Of a stretch of 19,042 nucleotides of DNA, positions 15,145 through 19,042 are shown one piece after another (positions within the stretch are counted from its first letter, which is position 1; the number at the start of each line of letters is the position of its first letter). Where the stretch lies: positions 1 through 19,042 of the forward strand of contig DAOTUC010000252.1 of the NCBI GenBank assembly GCA_034437315.1, written 5' to 3'. The stretch is from DSAR01 sp034437315. Lineage in GTDB: Bacteria; Chloroflexota; Anaerolineae; B4-G1. A program made the translations under genes and the position numbers. The notes beneath the pieces were generated by a model. It was not told where the DNA came from, did no database searches, and saw only the letters and a list, made by a program, of their open reading frames with translations.

Positions 15145-15648
15145 TCAACCGCCGAGCGCCTCGCGGGCCGCGGTCGCCAACCGGTCGGCCCGTTCGTTGA
15201 GTGGATCCCCGGCGTGGCCTTTGACCCAGCGCCACGTGACGTCGTGGGCCTGGGTCAGGCGGTGCAGCACGCGCCATAGATCCTGATTTTTGACCGGCCG
15301 GTTACTCTTGGTGCGCCAGCCTCGACCGATCCAATCGTCCATCCACTCGACGACGCCCCGGCGCAGGTATTGCGAATCGGTGTGTAACGCCACCTGGCAG
15401 CGCCCCAGGAGGCTTTCCAGCAACCCCAACGCGGCGATGGCGGCGTGGAGTTCCATACGATTGTTGCTCGTGTCCGGGTCGTTGCCGCTGAGCGTCCATT
15501 CGCGCTTCTCCGCGCCTTCCCAGCGGATGATAGCGCCCCAGCCGCCAGGGCCGGGGTTCGGATCGCTCCCGCCGTCGGTGTAGACGAGCACCTCGGTCGA
15601 TATCGTGTGGCTCAGGGTGTCTGGGCCGAATAGGGTTTCTTGCATCAT
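15145..15648 (-). CDS. rnhA: Ribonuclease HI
   Basis: A 167-residue RNase HI that cleaves the RNA strand of RNA-DNA hybrids. Catalytic residues are visible: Asp25 in VYTDGGSDPNPGPGGWG, Glu66 in NNRMELHAA, Asp91 in HTDSQYL, and His145 and Asp155 in WVKGHAGDPLNERAD. The basic handle region (WIGRGWRTKSNRPVKNQDLW) is present. ATG 15648 was chosen because it overlaps the lipoprotein stop (ATGATG); GTG 15660 would extend it by four residues. It is an ordinary housekeeping enzyme coupled to the upstream lipoprotein gene. Confidence 0.95.
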   Translation of the reverse strand: MMQETLFGPDTLSHTISTEVLVYTDGGSDPNPGPGGWGAIIRWEGAEKREWTLSGNDPDTSNNRMELHAAIAALGLLESLLGRCQVALHTDSQYLRRGVVEWMDDWIGRGWRTKSNRPVKNQDLWRVLHRLTQAHDVTWRWVKGHAGDPLNERADRLATAAREALGG

Positions 15649-16913
15649 TCCAAGCGCCACACCCTCAGGTTGTCCAGGCAGACGGTGGCGTTCCCCTCGC
15701 TGTAGGTGGAACCGCCTAGCCCGACCCGGCCCGTTGGGAAGAGATCGCTGTTTATCTCCTCCACCAGGATCCCATTGACGAACAGCGAGACCATGGAGTT
15801 GACCCGCTGCATGCTCAGATAATTGACGCCGCTGGGGTTGATATTCCTGGACGTCGTCCAGCTGACCAGGCTATCTTGCCACGATCCGTCTTCCAAGACG
15901 AATAGCGCGAACGTCTGGTCGTAAGGGGAGATCTCATACCAGTAAATATTATCCCCATCCGGTCCAAAGCCTAATCCACAACTGGCATCCTCCGCCCCGG
16001 AGATGGCGCACGAGACCTCCGCTATGAACTCGTCGGTGCGGAACGGCTCATACCACTCCCAGGCGGTGAAATTGTCGCTCTTGATCAGGATGCAGTACTC
16101 ACCGTCGGCGGGTCTCCGGTAATAGACGTTCTCATCCTCCGTATCGAGGCCCCAATTATTGCGGTTATCCTCGAAGCGCTCTTCAAAGCGCAACACGGCG
16201 TTATTGGGCAGCGGCGAGACGCCGTAGACCGTCCACTCCCTGGCGCTGCCAATGTCAACATTGTAGACCGCTTCGATGCTCGTATCCTCCTCATCGGTGA
16301 CCTTGATGTCATACACGTCTGGCGGAAGGTCGTAAACAGTATATATCTCGCCGGGAGGGATGATGTCGCTGCCCAGCCAGTCCTCGCCCCACACGTCGCT
16401 GGTCGCAGATGTGATGTAGAGATAGAAGATGGTCTGCTCGCTGTTGTTGATCACCTCCAGCGTGACCGACCCGCTGATATCCCACGTCATATCCCCCACG
16501 ATCTCCGCGCCCCACAATAACTCAATGGCTTCCCCATTCTCGTCGGCCGCTTTGAGATCGTACACGCCTTCTGGAATGTTGGAGATCGTGTGCGTCTGAC
16601 CGTCGTTGATCAGGTCGCCGCCCAACCAATCATCCCCCCAGTCCTCGGCGTCGCTGGGCGAGATGAAGACGTACCACACATCAACGCCGGAGAGGTTGGT
16701 GATCTCGATGCTGGCGTCTCCAGCCTCTGGCGTGGCTTCCGGTGTGGCTTCCGGCTCAGGTTCCGACGTATTCGTCGGCATCAGGGTGGGAGTCGCCTCG
16801 GCGACGGCGGGAGTCGGCTGTGTCGTCGGGGTGGCTGTTTCCCCACCGCCACAGGCCAACGCGGCTAATGCCAGGGCTGTGAAGGCTAATAGGATCAATC
16901 GAAAGTTTTTCAT
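15645..16913 (-). CDS. Lipoprotein with two tandem beta domains and a concanavalin-A-like C-terminal domain
   Basis: A 422-residue surface lipoprotein. The signal peptide ends in a lipobox with Cys21 (ALAALAC). A Thr/Pro/Glu-rich linker runs to about 66. Two homologous repeats follow (about 67-147 and 148-229), each with a DxWGxDWLG motif, then a Gly/Pro turn and a P-x-x-VYD strand. The C-terminal part (about 235-422) resembles a LamG/concanavalin-A-like beta-sandwich, ending CLDNLRVWRL. It has no catalytic residues I can recognise, so binding of glycans or ions is only a guess. ATG 16913 follows AAAGGAG. It is probably anchored to the outer face of the membrane. Confidence 0.82.
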   Translation of the reverse strand: MKNFRLILLAFTALALAALACGGGETATPTTQPTPAVAEATPTLMPTNTSEPEPEATPEATPEAGDASIEITNLSGVDVWYVFISPSDAEDWGDDWLGGDLINDGQTHTISNIPEGVYDLKAADENGEAIELLWGAEIVGDMTWDISGSVTLEVINNSEQTIFYLYITSATSDVWGEDWLGSDIIPPGEIYTVYDLPPDVYDIKVTDEEDTSIEAVYNVDIGSAREWTVYGVSPLPNNAVLRFEERFEDNRNNWGLDTEDENVYYRRPADGEYCILIKSDNFTAWEWYEPFRTDEFIAEVSCAISGAEDASCGLGFGPDGDNIYWYEISPYDQTFALFVLEDGSWQDSLVSWTTSRNINPSGVNYLSMQRVNSMVSLFVNGILVEEINSDLFPTGRVGLGGSTYSEGNATVCLDNLRVWRLE

Positions 16914-16981
16914 CTCGCATCTCCTTTTTTAGAATTAAAACAGGCTTCTTGGTATGTTTCGCGTCATTCGCTATCTGGCGA

Positions 16982-16991
16982 CGCTATTTGG
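16982..16991 (+). repeat. Target-site-like direct repeat, left copy
   Basis: CGCTATTTGG occurs here and again at 17131-17140, immediately flanking the inverted-repeat element (the match extends by a shared C). A diverged copy CGCTATCTGG lies just to the left at 16969-16978. Confidence 0.6.
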
Positions 16992-17130
16992 CATTGAGGT
17001 AAAAGTGACACACCGACTTTTCCACAGCTCACAGCCCTCGTCCCCAAGGGCGTCTAGGGCGCAAAAACCGTGTCGGACGCCCTCGAGACGGCGGCTTTGA
17101 GCGGAGCAAGGTGTGACTTTTGCCCTAATG
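16992..17130. mobile_element. 139-bp MITE-like element
   Basis: The left end reads CATTGAGGTAAAAGT then GACACACC; the reverse complement of the right end reads CATTAGGGCAAAAGT then CACACC. These form imperfect terminal inverted repeats of 21-23 bases. Identical 10-bp direct repeats flank it, as a transposition target duplication would. The interior has another inverted pair, AGGGCGTC/GACGCCCT, and no ORF. It sits between the small conserved gene and the lipoprotein gene, and the right flanking repeat contains the stop codon of the former. It is probably mobilised in trans by a transposase elsewhere; the family is unknown. Confidence 0.65.
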
Positions 17131-17140
17131 CGCTATTTGG
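17131..17140 (+). repeat. Target-site-like direct repeat, right copy
   Basis: CGCTATTTGG, identical to 16982-16991. It covers the TAG stop of the minus-strand gene ending at 17133, so insertion would have occurred at or just past that stop while keeping the gene intact. Confidence 0.6.
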
Positions 17141-17432
17141 CTATTACGGCGGATTGTTCGATCTCCTTCACGTCGGCCTCTGTGTCCAGGCATTCCTCAC
17201 CGGTTAGAAATCGGCTGATTGCTCGAAGGGCCGATCTCAAGATCATTTCCCCCAGGGGGACCATTTTGATGTCGATAAAGAGATTTTCCTCCGGGATGGC
17301 ACCGTCCAGGTTTTGCAGTTCTTCCCGAAAGATGTGGATGAGTTCCTCTTCGTGATCTTTCAGGAACATCGCCAGATCCCGACGCGCCAACTGGAACGCG
17401 GTCTCTCGCATCGATCGTCGGAGAAGTTGCAT
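17133..17432 (-). CDS. Conserved small protein of unknown function
   Basis: A 99-residue, mostly helical, soluble protein. The N-terminal half is a charged amphipathic helix (REELQNL region), followed by PEENLFIDIKMVPLGEMILRSALRAI, which looks conserved and is the most family-like part. I recall similar proteins in Chloroflexota but no function. ATG 17432 was chosen because GAGGTGA lies at the right distance; GTG 17441 would sit inside that ribosome site. It has its own promoter at 17491-17519. Its stop codon falls in the repeat flanking the MITE-like element. Confidence 0.72.
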   Translation of the reverse strand: MQLLRRSMRETAFQLARRDLAMFLKDHEEELIHIFREELQNLDGAIPEENLFIDIKMVPLGEMILRSALRAISRFLTGEECLDTEADVKEIEQSAVIAK

Positions 17433-17490
17433 ACGGTTCACCTCGTTTGATATGTGTATGACCTACCTTATCGTGTTGGGCTTTCTATCT

Positions 17491-17519
17491 ATTTTATCCC
17501 TTTTGGGAGAATAAGACAA
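17491..17519 (-). promoter_or_regulatory. Sigma-70-type promoter of the small conserved gene
   Basis: On the minus strand TTGTCT (17519-17514), a 17-base spacer and TAAAAT (17496-17491). It gives a leader of roughly 50 bases before ATG 17432. It is back to back with the plus-strand promoter at 17543; the two -35 boxes are only 23 bases apart. Confidence 0.55.
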
Positions 17520-17542
17520 ACGCGCTCACCAGTATCTTGTGC

Positions 17543-17571
17543 TTGACGAAACAGGGGAATGTCTGTATATT
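17543..17571 (+). promoter_or_regulatory. Sigma-70-type promoter of the PD40/SpoIID operon
   Basis: TTGACG (17543-17548), a 17-base spacer and TATATT (17566-17571). The predicted transcription start is at about 17578, exactly where an ATG begins a five-codon reading frame ending in TAG. Confidence 0.65.
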
Positions 17572-17625
17572 GGAAGAATGTTAAACTGGTAGATCGTTCC
17601 CCTTTCCGGCGTCCTGGGGCCGCAC

Positions 17626-17883
17626 TTGACCGACCCGTTTATCGAATTAGCCTACCAGCCGTCGCCCCAGGCCCGCAGTGTGACCGATCTGCGCCAGCAC
17701 GGTTACGACCCGGACGTCAAGTCCTACGCCGTCGTCCCGTTGACGGTCGACGATGATGGCCGATTCACGGGGCGCGTGACCCTGGATTGCGAGGGCCAAC
17801 CTGGATTGTACCACGTGCGCATCTGGGGCGACGTTGGGCCGGAGCGGGCGCTGGCGTCCGACGTGGTGGTGGAGGTGCGATGA
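17626..17883 (+). CDS. Small beta-rich protein, possibly an N-terminally truncated remnant
   Basis: An 85-residue protein with alternating strands (YAVVPLTVDDDGRFTGRVTL, then PGLYHVRIWGD) like the C-terminal Ig-like domain of secreted proteins. It has no signal peptide. The TTG start at 17626 has no good ribosome site; the frame is open back to a TAG at 17590 (adding VPLSGVLGPH), just past an ATG at 17578. Its stop overlaps the next ATG (ATGA), which argues for translation. It may be a short real gene or the surviving end of a longer one. Confidence 0.5.
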   Translation: MTDPFIELAYQPSPQARSVTDLRQHGYDPDVKSYAVVPLTVDDDGRFTGRVTLDCEGQPGLYHVRIWGDVGPERALASDVVVEVR

Positions 17884-19042
17884 AAACAGGCAATAGAATG
17901 GGCAGAGGTGGAACGCTCGTTTTGGCGATCGTTCTGGCGCTTGCGATGCTGAGTGGGTTGACGCTGCACCTTGCGGCGGGGAGCGCAACGGCCCAGGAGT
18001 GGGCAAATCCCCGGCCCCTGACCGCCGACGGGCGTTCCCGTCTGGCCGCCTGGTCGCCCGATGGCGACGCGCTGCTCGTCGCCCGCTGGGGGCGCGTCGT
18101 GGGGGATGGCCCGCCGCGCCAGGCGTTGAGCGAATTGTGGGCGGTCGACGTGCGGGATGGATCGGCCAACCGGCTCAGCGAGAACGCCCTCCGCCCGGTC
18201 TACGCGCCGGACGGCGAGCGCCTGGCCTATTTGAGTTACGTGGGCGAAGGCGGCGGGCAGTGGCATATCCAGACGCTGGACCTGGCGACCGGCGAGGAGC
18301 AGACGGTGGGGCCGGCCGATTGGCGACAACCGCCGGCCTGGTCGGATGTCGGCGAGGCCGTGCAACGCCGGCCGGGGGAGCGCCATACGCTGCCGGTCGA
18401 CGGGCGAGCGACAGGCTTTGTAACGAGCATGGCCTGGTCACCCGACGGCGAGCGCCTGGCCTACGTCTCTTTCACGGATAGCGCGTTATCTGTAGGTGAC
18501 GCGCTATCCGTAGATGGCGCGCCATCCGCAGATGGCGCAACGTCAACCCTGTGGCTCGTGGACGCCGCCGGGGCTGGCGCGCCGCGCCGGTTGGCCCGGC
18601 GCTCAATGGCGACCTTCAGCCGGCCCAGTTGGTCGCCGGACGGGCGGACGCTGGCCTTCTCCATCCAGCCGTGGGGCGCCGAGACCGCCGCCGCTGCCGA
18701 CGTGTGGCTGGTCGAGACAGACGACCCAGGCAGCGAGCGCTTGCTGTTCCACAGCGACCTGGAGGAGCGCAACCCCGCCTGGTCGCCCGACGGCCGGTAC
18801 CTGGCCTTCGAGCGGGCGGGGGACGTGTGGCTTTTCGATCTGGCCCGGGAACCGACGATCCCCGAATCCACGCCCGCGCCGGATGTTTGTTTGTTGCCCT
18901 CGGCCCGCGCCCCGTTGGCCCAGCAGACGCCGCCCGAGACCATCCGCGTTATCCACAGGGAGGCGAACGTCCACCGCGACCTGCCGCCGGGCCAGATCGA
19001 CGAGATCCCCTTCGAGGCGTACGTCAAGCGCTGCGTGCCGGT
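17880..19042 (+). CDS. Secreted PD40 beta-propeller protein with SpoIID-like domain (partial)
   Basis: Open to the window end, 387 codons seen. A signal peptide (about 1-39, cut near SATAQ) is followed by at least five PD40/TolB-type repeats: AAWSPDG, PVYAPDGERLAYL, MAWSPDGERLAYV, PSWSPDGRTLAF and PAWSPDGRYLAF. The last visible part, IRVIHREANVHRDLPPG then IPFEAYVKRCVP, resembles the start of a SpoIID/LytB domain, which in other bacteria acts on peptidoglycan. It is therefore probably a cell-wall protein with a propeller for binding. An insertion ALSVGDALSVDGAPSADG comes from an 18-base repeat. ATG 17880 overlaps the upstream stop. Confidence 0.85.
   Translation, partial: MKTGNRMGRGGTLVLAIVLALAMLSGLTLHLAAGSATAQEWANPRPLTADGRSRLAAWSPDGDALLVARWGRVVGDGPPRQALSELWAVDVRDGSANRLSENALRPVYAPDGERLAYLSYVGEGGGQWHIQTLDLATGEEQTVGPADWRQPPAWSDVGEAVQRRPGERHTLPVDGRATGFVTSMAWSPDGERLAYVSFTDSALSVGDALSVDGAPSADGATSTLWLVDAAGAGAPRRLARRSMATFSRPSWSPDGRTLAFSIQPWGAETAAAADVWLVETDDPGSERLLFHSDLEERNPAWSPDGRYLAFERAGDVWLFDLAREPTIPESTPAPDVCLLPSARAPLAQQTPPETIRVIHREANVHRDLPPGQIDEIPFEAYVKRCVP
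18483..18536 (+). repeat. 18-bp tandem repeat, three units, within the PD40 gene
   Basis: The units are GCGTTATCTGTAGGTGAC, GCGCTATCCGTAGATGGC and GCGCCATCCGCAGATGGC, encoding ALSVGD, ALSVDG and APSADG in frame. It adds a flexible loop after a propeller blade and may vary in length between strains. Confidence 0.8.

Noticed and set aside
17559..17756. 65-codon plus-strand ORF
   Set aside because: It overlaps the better-supported frame coupled to the PD40 gene and shows Arg/Pro-rich shadow composition.

Overview
The window looks like a chromosomal segment of a GC-rich Chloroflexota-type bacterium (inference). Supporting it are the general protein style, Thr/Pro-rich lipoproteins, a PD40 beta-propeller joined to a SpoIID-like domain, and a membrane protein ending in a Cys-Ala tail. 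No rRNA, tRNA or CRISPR array was seen.

Region 1 (1-5021, + strand) is most of an alternative N-type F1Fo-ATPase operon: partial atpC, an AtpQ/AtpI-like protein, then atpB, atpE, atpF, atpA and atpG, mostly with overlapping or closely spaced genes. There is no separate delta gene; a delta-like segment is fused to the C-terminus of subunit b. Subunit c carries Gln, Glu-Ser and Tyr at positions that align with Na+-binding c subunits. No atpR lies between atpQ and atpB.

Region 2 (4999-7892, - strand) reads from right to left: a proteasome-like Ntn hydrolase, a small protein, a Doc/Fic toxin, a GNAT acetyltransferase, and a methyltransferase pseudogene with its middle deleted. The first three genes are visibly AT-richer than everything around them and follow a near-consensus promoter, so they look like an acquired toxin-antitoxin-protease module.

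Region 3 (8131-15084, + strand) begins with a radical-SAM-like protein that has lost every cluster cysteine. It continues with a class I methyltransferase, an amidohydrolase, a small zinc-ribbon membrane protein, and a DUF2207-like membrane protein ending in CACACACAGCACACAGGGR. The last gene is an intact radical SAM/SPASM enzyme with a PqqD-like recognition domain, whose start codon overlaps the stop of the Cys-tail gene. This is the best candidate for an undescribed system: radical-SAM modification of the cysteine tail of a membrane protein.

Region 4 (15090-17519, - strand) holds RNase HI, a repeat-containing lipoprotein, a 139-bp MITE-like element with a 10-bp duplication, and a conserved small protein. 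Region 5 (17543-19042, + strand) starts at a promoter divergent from region 4 and contains a small, possibly truncated beta-rich protein and a secreted PD40/SpoIID protein that runs off the end.
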